Position numbers and translations under genes: made by a program
In this document: in pieces, positions 1-12,100 of the stretch
Position numbering within the stretch: position 1 is the first letter of the stretch
How the letters are laid out: every line of letters starts with the position of its first letter
Assembly: GCF_963678635.1 (NCBI RefSeq)
Contig: NC_087069.1
Span: 20,932,660 to 20,992,659, forward strand
From: Symsagittifera roscoffensis
Taxonomy: Eukaryota; Xenacoelomorpha; Acoela; Convolutidae
DNA: 60,000 nt
Reading direction: 5' to 3'
Notes under the pieces: model-generated
The model's database searches: none
What the model was told of the DNA's origin: nothing
The model's input: only the letters and a program-made list of their open reading frames with translations

Positions 1-3000
1 ATCGATTCCCATGTTTTTTTTCAGACACCAAAATTGGACTAAAAATGGGAACAAAAATGGGGCCAAAACGAAAAGCATTATAATTCATTTTGAATCCATT
101 GTAATGGACTTTATAATAAGTAGGAAATCACGTTAATATGGATTTTTTTCCACTTTACTTTTGTTTCGCGCATTGTGCGAAATCACATTAAAAGTAGAAA
201 ATCACATTAAAATGGATTTTTTTCCACTTTGTTTTTCGCGCGTTGTGCAAAAAAGCCTTTCCCAGCTCAATAGAATTTACTCGCCTATTTTTTTACCCAC
301 AAAAAGTGCTGCTTCCTCTGATCAGGAGGCACAATAATTGCTATATAAAAACTGACATAGAAAGAAAATACAGAAATTTGTTGCTTCAATAGGAATTTTA
401 AACAAGTAAAAGAGTAACATCTTTGAAAGGGGTGAGTGTGTTCTTATCGTCCTCGGCCTTGCTTCTCGTCTCACATTAGATGTGAAACTTTTAAAGATGC
501 GACTAAATCTTCGCAGAAGGTAAAAAAACACCCGCATTTAAGAAAAGTGAAAACAAATCGATTATAATGGATTTTCGTGGTCTATAATCTTGTTAATATA
601 ATCGATTCCCATGTTACTTTCAGACACCAAAATTGGACTAAAATGGGAACATAAATGGGGCCAAAACGAAAAGCATTATAATTCATTTTGAATCCATTGT
701 AATGGACTTTATATTAAGTAGGAAATCACCTTAATATGGATTTTTTCCACTTTTGTTTCGCGCATTGTGCAAAATCACATTAAAAGTAGAAAATTACATT
801 AAAATGGATTTTTTTCCACTTTGTTTTTTCGCGCGTTGTGCAAAAAAGCCTTTCCCAGCTCAATAGAATTTACTCGCCTATTTTTTTACCCACAAAATGT
901 GCTGCTTCCTCTGATCAGGAGGCACAATAATTGCTATATAAAAAACTGACATAGAAAGAAAATACAGAAATTTGTTGCTTTCAATAGGAATTTTAAACAA
1001 GTAAAAAATTAATATCTTTGAAAGGGGTGAGTGTGTTCTTATCGTCCCCGGCCTTGCTTCTCGTCTCACATTAGATGTGAAAGTTTTAGAGATGCGACTA
1101 AATCTCCTGCAGAAGATAAAAAAACACCCGCTTTTAAGAAAAGTGAAAACAAATCGATTATAAAGGATTTTCGTGGTCTATAATCTTGTGAATTTAATCG
1201 ATTCCCATGTTACTTTCAGACACCAAAATTGGACTAAAAATGGGAACAAAAATGGGGCCAAAACGAAAAGCATTATAATTCTTTTTGAATCCATTGTAAT
1301 GGACTTTATAATAAGTAGGAAATCACATTAATATGGATTTTTTTCCACTTTACTTTTGTTTTGCGCATTGTGCAAAATCACATTAAAAGTAGAAAATTAC
1401 GTTAAAATGGATTTTTTTCCACTTTGTTTTTCGCGCGTTGTGCAAAAAAGCTTTTCCAGCTCAATAGAATTTACTCGCTTATTTTTTTACCCACAAAATG
1501 TGCTGCTTCCTCTGATCAGCAGGCACATTAATTGCTATATAAAAACTGACATAGAAAGAAAATACAGAATTTGTTGTTTCAATAGGAATTTTAAACAAGT
1601 AAAAGAGTAACATCTTTAAAAGGGGTGAGTGTGTTCATATCGTCCCCGGCGTTGCTTCTCGTCTCACATTAGATGTGAAAGTTTTAAAGATGCGACTAAA
1701 TCTCTGCAGAAGGTAAAAAAACATCCACATTTAAGAAAAGTGAAAACAAATCGATTATAATGGATTTTCGTGGTCTATAATCTTGTGAATATAATCGATT
1801 TCCATATTACTTTCAGACACCAAAAATTGGACTAAAAATGGGAACAAAATTGTGGCCAAAACGAAAAGCATTATAATTCATTTGAATCCATTGTAATGGA
1901 CTTTATACGTAAGTAGGAAATCACATTATTATGGATTTTTTCCACTTTACTTTTGTTTCGCGCATTGTGCAATAATCACATTAAAAGTAGAAAATCACAT
2001 TAAAATGGAATTTTTTCCACTTTGTTTTTTGCGCGTTGTGCAAAAAAGCTTTTCCCAGCTCAATCGAATTTACTCGCCTATTTTTTACCCACAAAATGTG
2101 CTGCTTCCTCTGATCAGGAGGCACAATAATTGCTATATAAAAACTGACTATCAGAAAGAAAATACAGAAATTTGTTGCTTCAATAGGAATTTTAAACAAG
2201 TGAAAGATTAACATCTTTGAAAGGGGTGAGTGTGTTTCTTATCGTCCCCGGGCCTTGCTTCTCGTCTCAAATTAGATGTGAAAGTTTTAAGGATGCGACT
2301 AAATCTCCGCAGAAGGTTAAAAAACACCCGCATTTAAGAAAAGTGAAAACAAATCGATTATAATGGATTTTCGTGGTCTATAATCTTGTGAATATAATCG
2401 ATTCCCATGTTACTTTCAGACAACAAAATGGGAACAAAGATGGGGCCAAAACGAAAAGCATTATAATTCATTTTGAATCCATTGTAATGGACTTTATAAT
2501 AAGTAGAAAATCACATTAAAATGGATTTTTTTCCACTTTGTTTTTCGCGCGTTGTGCAAAAAAGCCTTTCCCAGCTCAATAGAATTTACTCGCCTATTTT
2601 TTTTACCCACATTGTTTTCGCGCGTTGTGCAAAATCACATTAAAAGTAGAAAATTACATAAATTTGATTTTTTTTCCACTTTGTTTTTCGCGCGTTGTGC
2701 AAGAAAAAGCCTTTCCCAGCTCAATAGAATTTACTCGCCTATTGTTTTAGCCAAAAAAATGTGATGCTTCCTCTGATCAGGAGGCACAATAATTGCTATA
2801 TAAAAACTGACATAGAAAGAAAATACAGAAATTTGTTGCTTCAATAGGATTTTTAAACAAGTAAAAAATTAATATCTTTGAAAGGGGTGAGTGTGTTCTT
2901 ATCGTCCCCCGGCCTTGCTTCTCGTCTCACATTAGATATGAAAGTTTTAGAGATGCGACTAAATCTCCGCAGAAGATAAAAAAACATCCGCATTTAAGAA

Positions 3001-3260
3001 AAGTTAAAACAAATCGATTATAATGTATTTTCGTGGTCTATAATCCTTGTGAATTTAATCGATTCCCCATGTTACTTTCACACACTAAAATTGGACTAAA
3101 AATGGGAACAAAAATGGGGCCAAAACGAAAAGCATTATAATTTTTTTTGAATCCATTGTAATGGACTTTATAATAAGTAGGAAATCACATTAATATGGAT
3201 TTTTTTCCACTTTACTTTTGTTTTGCGCATTGTGCAAAATCACATTAAAAGTAGAAAATC
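1..3260. repeat. Tandem satellite, about 600-bp unit, five full copies plus a partial one
   Basis: The sequence ATCGATTCCCATG recurs at 1, 601, 1197, 1794, 2397 and (with one extra C) 3058, giving units of 600, 596, 597, 603 and 661 bp. The array probably continues left of the window and into the N gap. Each unit contains two related sub-repeats of roughly 65-80 bp sharing a 'TTTTTTTCCACTTT...CGCG(C/T)(G/A)TTGTGC' core; the 661-bp unit has an extra copy of this block near 2610-2700. Each unit also carries an 11-bp inverted repeat (AATCGATTATA...TATAATCGATT) at its junction. Copies differ by scattered substitutions and 1-2 nt indels. Short open frames here are not conserved between copies, so I call no genes. 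Confidence 0.95.
342..349 (+). promoter_or_regulatory. Conserved TATA-like box in satellite unit
   Basis: TATATAAA occurs at the same place in every full unit (342, 935, 1536, 2134, 2797). It lies just downstream of a near-palindromic block centred on CTGATCAG, varied in the third unit. Downstream, each unit keeps a GGGGTGAGTGTG block and, in most copies, the small hairpin TCACAT-TAG-ATGTGA. This could mark a repeated non-coding transcription unit, but AT-rich repeats give TATA matches by chance. It is only a candidate. Confidence 0.25.
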
Positions 3261-3460
3261 NNNNNNNNNNNNNNNNNNNNNNNNNNNNNNNNNNNNNNNN
3301 NNNNNNNNNNNNNNNNNNNNNNNNNNNNNNNNNNNNNNNNNNNNNNNNNNNNNNNNNNNNNNNNNNNNNNNNNNNNNNNNNNNNNNNNNNNNNNNNNNNN
3401 NNNNNNNNNNNNNNNNNNNNNNNNNNNNNNNNNNNNNNNNNNNNNNNNNNNNNNNNNNNN
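3261..3460. other. Assembly gap (200 N)
   Basis: Exactly 200 undetermined bases. It falls at the right edge of the satellite array, where collapse of tandem repeats is the likely reason. The true length of the array is therefore unknown. Confidence 1.
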
Positions 3461-4050
3461 TTTACAAAACCGTTTTTTTTTGGCTCAACTGAGGTCTGCT
3501 CAAAGATTGTCGGTTTTGTTTCCTTTACTTGTTTGAATTAGTCGATTTTGTTGTTTTTTACCAGTACAGCTATCACAGTAAGAATTTAAGGAAACAGAGA
3601 AAAAAATCAACACTCCCAGAGGCATCAATTATCATAAAGGACAAATAAAGGCCAACTCTTTTGAATAAAAATTGAAAAATTTATAAAAAAAATATCTTTT
3701 TTTTTAGTCTGATGAATGTCCGACTTAACTTACGAATTGCTCTCAGAAACATCTTTTAACACTAGACTAAAAAGGACTGTACAAAATTTAATTGAATTGA
3801 AATGGCCAAATTTTGAGAAAGTTTTCAATGAATTACGATTATTACGTAATAAGGATTTAAAAAGTGAAGTAACGTCCTTGTATATTTAAAACTGTACAAT
3901 AAAGATGTCTAAAAAACAGGAAACTTGTAATCTCTTCGGATGAAGTATTAATTTGGAAAACTCCAGTAATAATTAAGGTGCACATGATTTGGAAAAGCTT
4001 ATGATTTAGAAATAAACGGATTGATGATGATTAAACTGATTATAAGAAAA
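3461..4050. other. AT-rich flank without recognisable gene
   Basis: Between the gap and the first LTR. It is unrelated to the satellite and holds only A/T-rich runs; no open frame of note, no RNA gene and no clear repeat was seen. Confidence 0.6.
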
Positions 4051-4460
4051 TGGAACCTGATCTAAACTATATTTTATGATTGGATAAATTAAATGTTTTA
4101 CCAATGTAAAGTATTTAATATTAACCAATCATGATCCATCTAACTAACAACCCACTTATTTGTAAGTGCTGAAGTTACTTGTAATTTCAGCACCAGAGAG
4201 ATTTGAATTTAACTTAGAAATTAGTTGGACTCTCCCGAGCACTTCAGCAGCCGCAATAAACCAGTATACCCTAGATCTATTGAGCCTAGCAGAGACTAGT
4301 TAAACAACCTGAGACTAGATAGTATAGGAGTAAGATTAGGATCGGTATTAGACTAAGAAGTTGCACGAATCTATCCGGCCGAAAATAAGATAGCGTGACG
4401 AGCAGACGGTGTACCCTATCCGAAATTACTCTATGAGTTATACACCCCAGTACTAACTCA
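4051..4460 (+). repeat. 5' LTR of the giant element
   Basis: 410 bp, TG...CA ends. It matches the 3' LTR at all but two positions (4327 region G/A and 4452 region A/C). The AATAAA at 4255-4260 is the likely polyadenylation signal, which would place R/U5 downstream of it. TATATTTTATG near 4068 is a possible TATA element but is ambiguous in this composition. Confidence 0.95.
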
Positions 4461-4462
4461 TC

Positions 4463-4480
4463 TGGTGCGACCATAAGTCT
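4463..4480 (+). other. Primer-binding site
   Basis: TGGTGCGACC... starts two bases after the CA end of the LTR, the usual retroviral spacing. TGG pairs with the CCA end of a tRNA. I could not assign the tRNA species with confidence. The sequence a little further on (TCTCGAAC) is complementary to a T-loop-like GTTCGAGA, suggesting longer tRNA complementarity. Confidence 0.6.
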
Positions 4481-5713
4481 CGAACAAGACCTTACTAGAT
4501 TAGAATTAACCAAAATTAGATTAGAAATTAGACAAAAACATTTAAAAAATGTTATACGACAATAATTTAATTGAAATGTCTCTACGACTCAATAGATCAG
4601 AGCCAATATTCCGAACCATAATAGAACTACCCGGAATTGGAAGAAGACATCGAACCAAAGACGACATACGACAAAGTAGAAACTTGCCGTATAGTTATAT
4701 GATAGTTCGGCAAAAGCCAGAACAAACTTTTATATTTCGAATACTACTTGCAATGAATTTAGATTTCCATTTGCAAACATAAAACCTTGAAGTAAATCTT
4801 CAAAATCATTTCAGGCGCTAAACAAATTAATATTATACAATAACGATTGATAAAAAGATCTAAGATCGTTTTCCTAAAATTCTGCAGTATTATACAAAAC
4901 ATGTTTGAAAAATATTTATTGGAAAATAAAAATAAAAATTAGTAGCATGACAATAAATGGTCAGTAATCATAAATCATCCTGTTGTTCCAGCTTCATCAC
5001 CTAAAACATAACAGCAATCATAAACCCACTAATATCATCAAAACACTAAATCTTTCCTTTACACAAATTTAAAACTTTATTAAAATTTAAAGTCACTTAA
5101 TTTAAAATCAGATCATCAAGGCTTATCCTTGGATCTTAAATCATTTTCTACTTAATTAAATTTTAAATTTGATCATCAAGGCTTATCCTTGGATCAAACA
5201 GAACAACTTTGTTCTCCCCCACCCACTTAATTAGTGTCTAACGACCTCAAACGTCGATTCACTACCCAACCCTTTCTAAAAACCCAAGACTAATAGAAAT
5301 TTTTAAAAACAAAACTAATCATTCAAATTAGGATAAACAGTGAAGAACTTCGGTTATTCATCCTTCACTTGACCCCTCCTCTTACCAGACCCAGGACAAA
5401 TCTTAGACTTAGTAAGTTTAAAATAGTATCTAACGAACTACTCGCGTTCTAATTATACCTGAACCTTGTGGATCGATTTACTATTCTCCAACCCTTGAAC
5501 ACAATCACTACCCCTAAGTAAGATTAAGTAAGTTAACACCTTAGCTTATACTAGTCACGAGAAAGTAAAAATCATTCTTCGGAATCGATATACTTTTCTC
5601 TCCAACCCTGAACAACTAGACCCAGGTTAAGCTAACCAAAAAATCGTAAGAACTAACAGTTTAAGTCAATAGAAATCATTTAACAACCTTTTGCATCCGT
5701 CATTCTAAACCTT
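4481..5713 (+). other. Long 5' leader with duplicated hairpin
   Basis: About 1.23 kb of non-coding leader. A 25-nt hairpin sequence with arms GATC..CAAGG / CCTTG..GATC and loop CTTAT is present twice, at 5111-5135 and 5171-5195, exactly 60 nt apart. Retroviral leaders hold dimerisation and packaging stem-loops, so these are candidates. A 77-codon frame at 4549-4782 has no recognisable features and I do not call it. Confidence 0.6.
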
Positions 5714-6181
5714 ATGTCATTTAAAAACCTAGGAAATAAACAAACAATCATTTTACACAATTGTGAAATAGATAACAAAAAATACGACCTTGTAATCACA
5801 CCTCATACACAAACAATTGGATACATTCGAACAAAACGACAAACACTAAAGAGAAAAATAATAACTAAACAAAGACAAATAACACGAAAAAGATTTTCAA
5901 AAAATCGAAACGCATTTTCAGAATCAGAAACCAACAGTTTAGACGAACTTTACAAACTAAAAGAATCAATAGATAAAAATTGCCCACAACACGATCAATT
6001 ATATTTTTCTGACTCAGAAACAACTTCAAATTCATCACAAAGAGGAAAAAGAAGAATAAAAAAGCAGTATAAACACAAACCAGTACATCTATACAATTGG
6101 AATCAACCAATTCGACACATTAATAATTACATATTAACAGTCATCGAACGAAAAAATGAGTTCAACGCACACCCCAGGTGA
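5714..6181 (+). CDS. Small basic accessory protein, ORF1 of the giant element
   Basis: 155 codons starting at ATG 5714. The product is rich in Lys/Arg, with clusters such as KRQTLKRK and RGKRRIKKQYKHK that resemble nuclear-localisation or nucleic-acid-binding stretches, and it has a Ser/Glu/Asp-rich middle. It has no membrane segment and matches no family I know. Its last 26 nt overlap the start of gag-pol at 6156 in another frame; reaching Gag from it would need a +1 shift, so separate initiation of Gag is more likely. Position before gag recalls small leader proteins of complex retroviruses, but that is analogy only. It could also be a fortuitous frame, although its length and position right at the end of the leader argue for coding. 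Confidence 0.6.
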   Translation: MSFKNLGNKQTIILHNCEIDNKKYDLVITPHTQTIGYIRTKRQTLKRKIITKQRQITRKRFSKNRNAFSESETNSLDELYKLKESIDKNCPQHDQLYFSDSETTSNSSQRGKRRIKKQYKHKPVHLYNWNQPIRHINNYILTVIERKNEFNAHPR

Positions 6182-9100
6182 CGAAACTCCAGATGATGAT
6201 GAAATCTTTCCTTTTATAGTAGATGCAGATACTGATAGAGGACAACACATATTTTGTCAAAATTTACTCGTAAATTTATTTGAACCCGGAATCAGTCCAT
6301 GTAAAACAGAGTTCCCCGATGTAAAAATCAAAAGACAAATCATAGATCACTATCTAAAAGATATATGCAACATAACACAACAGTATGGAATCTACTCTAT
6401 AGAATTCACTTCCCCAAACCATAATAATAGAACATATACTATTCAAACAGACGACCTTGATTTAGAATTTTCAAAAGTTTTTTCAGAATATATAAAAAGC
6501 ATCCAATACCATAACTCACAAAGAGCAAACTCCATTTTCACCAATGAAGTTTTCGCACTAATATATAGTTATATTTCGATATTAGAAAATGAACCCCCAT
6601 TAACAAATGTCTCACCGACAGAAACATCTAAACATTTAAGAGTACGACATGAAATCACACTACTCTCTAGTTATTTAAACATCATTAAAGAAAATTTCAC
6701 GAAAGACGACGTTTCACAACATACCAAACACGATTTACAAAAAATTTTAGCATGGTTCATAATAGATTATTTTACACACAATATTGATTTAATTGCACAA
6801 GCAAGAAAAAATTTTAGACCCCAAAATTCGAACGATGATACCGCTATCACAGAACAATCAGATTATGTTTGGGACCCCGAATGGTCTCATTCCGCATTTA
6901 TAAACTTTCCACAATCAATCTCAAGTCAAGCAATAGGTACAATATCTTACATAAGAGATTATGTAAGAGTAATACCATTAACAATTGATGCAACACCATT
7001 AAACTATAATACATTTTTACCCGATACACAAAATAATAGTTTAAACTCTACAGTCATACACAATGAAAACCTCAATGGAACTAGGAATCTTACTCAACAA
7101 GATATCCAGACACCATCACACTTCATAAATGAAGAAATTGTACACACAACAACTACACAACAAAGTATTTCACCAATACGCCCAAATTTAACAACACCAA
7201 GAAATACAAATCCTTCACAAACACAGGTAACCTTACAATCAACCGTTAAACCTTCGGTTGCCCCTAAATATTCACATATGGATTACCAAACATACAAACC
7301 CATGACAATACCATCAAAAACACGCAAAACATTCACTAGAAACAACTTTGCAGACCATAATTATAATTATACACATCCATCAAAAATAAATTATCAACCA
7401 CAAAGAAATTTTAATCAATATACAAAACCTCGAAACTGGGATAACCCAACGGCCCAATATAATTCCAAACATTTTCAATCAAATCCTCCACAGGATCGCA
7501 GTGAAAATTACCCATTTTTTCAACAAAATAAAAATAAAAAACAAACATCTTATCAAATGGATTATTTATCCTCAGATGAAGATTTCTTACAACCAGATAT
7601 ATTTGCACCAAATACTCAAGAATATCGTAGACAAGGAATACAGAAAACACGTACAAATCATAGAAATTTTTCTCCACAATCAATAGATGCACAATATCAA
7701 CAACCAATTCAACAACAAAATCCAATTAATACACAATCTTTTCAACCAATTCAACAACAAAATCCAATGACTACACACTCGTATCAACCATCACAAATGC
7801 AAAATGAAATACCACTCCCGTATTATCTTCAACAACATGAAATAACAAGAAACCAACTTTCAAATTTTTCTCAAATGCCAAATGCAGCTGAATCATTACA
7901 AATGACAATGAATCCATACCTTATGGGTGGATCATCAATAACATCAAATAAACCTTTAATGGTTTTCACAGGAACAGACCCTGAATACTCTGTAGAAGAT
8001 TATTTAAACGCAGTAACAGCAAATTTAATTTTAAATATAGGACCTGAACCAATTAATACGCCACTACATCAAAACTGGATACATCGACGCACAGCGTTGA
8101 TACAAACAACCTTAGATGGCGCAGCCCAAAAATGGTTTTCAGTACTACCTCAAGAAATAAAATCAAACTGGAAAAGATTTACACAAGAATTTTCAAAAAT
8201 GTTTGACTCCGAAAGAAACAAACAACAACAAAGAGTTTTATGTAATGAAATTCGCAGATTACCAAACGAAACCATCAAGCAAATAGCAGTAAGAATCGAA
8301 ACACTAGTTCGAAAAGCATATTCACTAAATACACACGACTATAAAAACACTAAGATGACAGAAATCTTAATGATGACCTTAACACCACAATTAAGGAAAA
8401 TAGCAATAAAAAAGAGAGCATCCCATCCTTCTTCAATTCGAGAACCCGATTTAGATTTTCGAAAACTAGTAGACAAACTAGAACAAGCAGAAATCACGAT
8501 GAAACTAGAAGAAACGGAGAATTTGAAATTACAATACGTTAACAAAATTGAAACGACTCCCACTAATATTAATAATATACAAGAATCAGAAACAGATCTC
8601 GTTGAAAAAATCACTGAAATACTCAATATTTACGAAAAGAACCCAAACTTTAAAGGCAAACCATCTTTCAAGAAATGGTGTAATTATTGCCGACGATACG
8701 GACATAGTATTTCCGAATGTAGACAAAAACAGCAAGATAGTCAAAATAAACCTCAAAAATACAAAGAACCAAATAAATCATTTTATCAATACATGAAAAA
8801 AGATCAAAATCTACCAAACAAAAATGTATACAGCAACAACAGTTCAGGAAAACCACTCCCGAACAATACAAGCTATACAAGAAATCAATCTCCATATAAC
8901 TCAAGTTATAGAGGAAGATCACCAGAACGAAGAAACACGTATAATTCATCACAAAATCACTACAATAGACCGAATAGTCAAAATAACTACTCCAGATCAA
9001 ATTCAAATACACAACGATTTGTTTCTAGATCTAATTCCCAATCAAGAAATAACTACTATCCAAACAACCAATCACGAAATTCATCATACAATAGGAATAG

Positions 9101-12100
9101 AAACTACTCCTATAATCGAAATAGAAGTTATTCAAACAACCGAAACCAGAATTACCCGAACAATCGATCAAGGAATAACTCATATAATAGATCGAACTAT
9201 AACAGACAAAACAATAATTACCAAAACAGATCGCGAAATAATTCACAAAATCGACACCCAAGTTATAATAATCGTTATAGAAATTATTCCCAATCACCAC
9301 ACCGGAATAATAATCACTACAATAACTCTAATAATCGTCATAGAAGTAGTACACCTAAACATCAAAGACAAATCAATCAAGTACAAGCTAACCCAGAAAC
9401 AACATCAGACCCCCCAGGTATTGATGACACAGTAACTGATACGTTACAACTCAATCAAATAAACTGTACATCATCAGATTCAGAAAGTGATACTGAAAAC
9501 ACTCTTGCTATCAATATGATAAAAGTCGAAAATGACTATGAATCTGTCATATATGAACAACCCTTTCCATCACACATATATGAAAATCAATCAGAATTTC
9601 TTCAAAATCATTACACTACACCCATAAATTCCACACCAACGACGCAAGAAACAAACGAGATTAACACTACAGATCAAACCAATAAAAATACCAAAACAAA
9701 ATGCTTGAATACAAACCACATTTATCAAAATATACAAAAAGAACAACCCAAAGAAAAAATTTGGACAATACCATTTCTCTTAGAAAGCCCAAGAAATAAA
9801 GAATTTCAACCACCAGACCTTGAAATAGATTTTTTAATTGATTCAGGAGCAGAATCAAACATACTAAACATTCCCACATGGAATGAAATAAAAACTTTAC
9901 ACCCAAAGCTAACACCTCTTGAAACCTCCAGTAAGTTAGCGACAGCACAAGGATCAACATTGATAAACTACGGAAAAATCCAATTATTTCTCCTCCCTAC
10001 CAGAACAATGGAGCAAAGCAAACTTCTAAACAAGCCATTTAAACAAATATTCCATATTACTGATATTAAATATAACATCATTGGTATACCATTTATTTCA
10101 AAGTATATACCAACAATTAACATACTAAATAGTAAAATATTAATCAAAGATAAATATACAAAAACAAAAGAAACATCATTAACATTTTTTCAAAGATTAA
10201 ATAAACAACCACCATTCTTTTCAAAATTTTATCCGATATTTAACCAACAAAGAAAACACCTGAAACCACTATCAGGAAACATCTATAATTTTTCAATAAA
10301 ACAAGTTCATCAATATGATAAAGAACAAAACAAACAAAAATTTTATATGTCAGATTTTGAATTCAAACCTATTCATAAATTTTTCAAAATTACAATCTCT
10401 TCAATAAAATATTTGAAAAATTCGAATTCAGATATTATTTCCTTACATGTTTATAACAACACACCTTACCAAGTAACATTACCTTTAGGACTTTTAGGAT
10501 ATTGTGAAACTAACGCTACAATATCACCAATACACGAAAAAGCCTATCGCGTAAATAATATACTCCAATTACTAGATATTTGCCAATCTACAATTCTTAA
10601 TGAAGAATTATCTATAAATAATATAATAAGTAACGAAAACAGAAATACGGATTATTTCACAAAAACTCCATATTTCAAACCTACATTCAACATCAGTAAC
10701 TACACAGAGGACCAACAGAAATTTTTAACAATGTTTAATTTCCAACATTCACAAATAACACAAGACGAATTCGAAAAGTTAGCCAAACAGCTAATTCAAT
10801 ATTCATCAGTCTATGCAACATCAAAATTCGATGTTGGCAAAATCAGTTCATCACTACATCTCCCATTAAAACCAGACGCAGTTTTCAAAAAACAAAGAGC
10901 AAGTAAAGTACCAATTCACTTACATGATAAAGTAAACAGATTACTCGATATTTTAGAACAGTACAATATTATATCACCAGTTAATAAAGAAGAACAACCA
11001 AAAGGCAACACATTCATCAACCCCGTTATCATTCTAGCTAAAGGAGAATCATTAAAAATCGTTCTCGATGCTAGATACCTCAATTCACTCATAGATGAAT
11101 CAAAATGTAATTGGCCCATTGAACCAATACAAGTTATTTTAACAAAAATAAACGGCAAATACTTCACAACCGCCGACATGAATAGTGCATACAATCAAAT
11201 GCCACTAGATGAACAATCACGACGTTTAACACAATTTGTTATCGGAAACCAACAATATGAATTCAACCGCTTATTCTATGGAATATCCATAGGACCAGCA
11301 GCATTTTCAGCCTTTATGAGCAAAATTTTTAGACCACTAATACTCAAGAAAAACGCAATCACCTATTTAGACGATGTTTTTATGCAATCACAAACAAAAG
11401 ATGAAATGTTCAAAGTTTTAGAACAATATCACCAAATACTTCAGAACGAAAATCTGAAGGCCGCCCCCGATAAATCACATTTCTTTTTGACAAGAGTTAA
11501 ATTCTTAGGACATAACATAGAAAGAAAAACAATCACTCCACTGAAATCACGCATTGACGCTATTCAAAAACTTCAACCACCAACAAATAAAAAGAAAATC
11601 CAAGAGTTCCTTGGAATGTTAAACTTTTTAAGTAAATATGTTTATAAAATGCAATTATATCTACGACCATTTTACAACATCCTTAGACAACAAAATAATT
11701 TTGAATGGAATACAGAACATCAAACACGATTCGAAGAAATAAAGAAACTTTTAACTGAACAAATTTCAAACACAATTCCAGACCCTGATCAACCATTTTA
11801 TGCAATGTGCGACGCTTCGAACTTTGGCATCGGCGCAGCATTATTACAATCACATAATGGTACAAATAAAATGAACCTAATATCAGCAAATTCTCGATTA
11901 TTCACTCAAGCAGAGCTACGACTCTCAACTCTAATGAGAGAATGTACAGCCATAATATATACACTTACAGAATATGAATTTCTGATACTTGGATCAAAAC
12001 ATCCCACAGTTTTATTCACAGACCACAAACCAATCATCTTTCTTTTTACACAGAAATCTAACCCAAACCACCGAGTTTACAGATTTCAACTAATTCTAAT

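Noticed and set aside
322-2764. Open frames of 60-84 codons on both strands of the satellite
   Set aside because: They recur because the DNA recurs; frames are broken by indels between copies and show no protein features.
1-3260. Spliced-leader or 5S RNA gene array
   Set aside because: No clear Sm site, 5S sequence or box B found; kept only as a low-confidence idea in the findings.
3218-3541. Open frames crossing the N gap
   Set aside because: They are open only because N codons are not stops.
4463-4490. Assignment of the giant element's primer to a named tRNA
   Set aside because: TGGTGCGACC fits no tRNA 3' end I could recall with confidence.
4549-4782. 77-codon frame in the giant element's leader
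   Set aside because: No recognisable feature and no context beyond an ATG; leaders of this length hold such frames by chance.
8824-9435. 203-codon frame overlapping Gag (+)
   Set aside because: A shadow of the Asn/Arg-rich repeat tract read in another frame; the main frame carries the domains on both sides.
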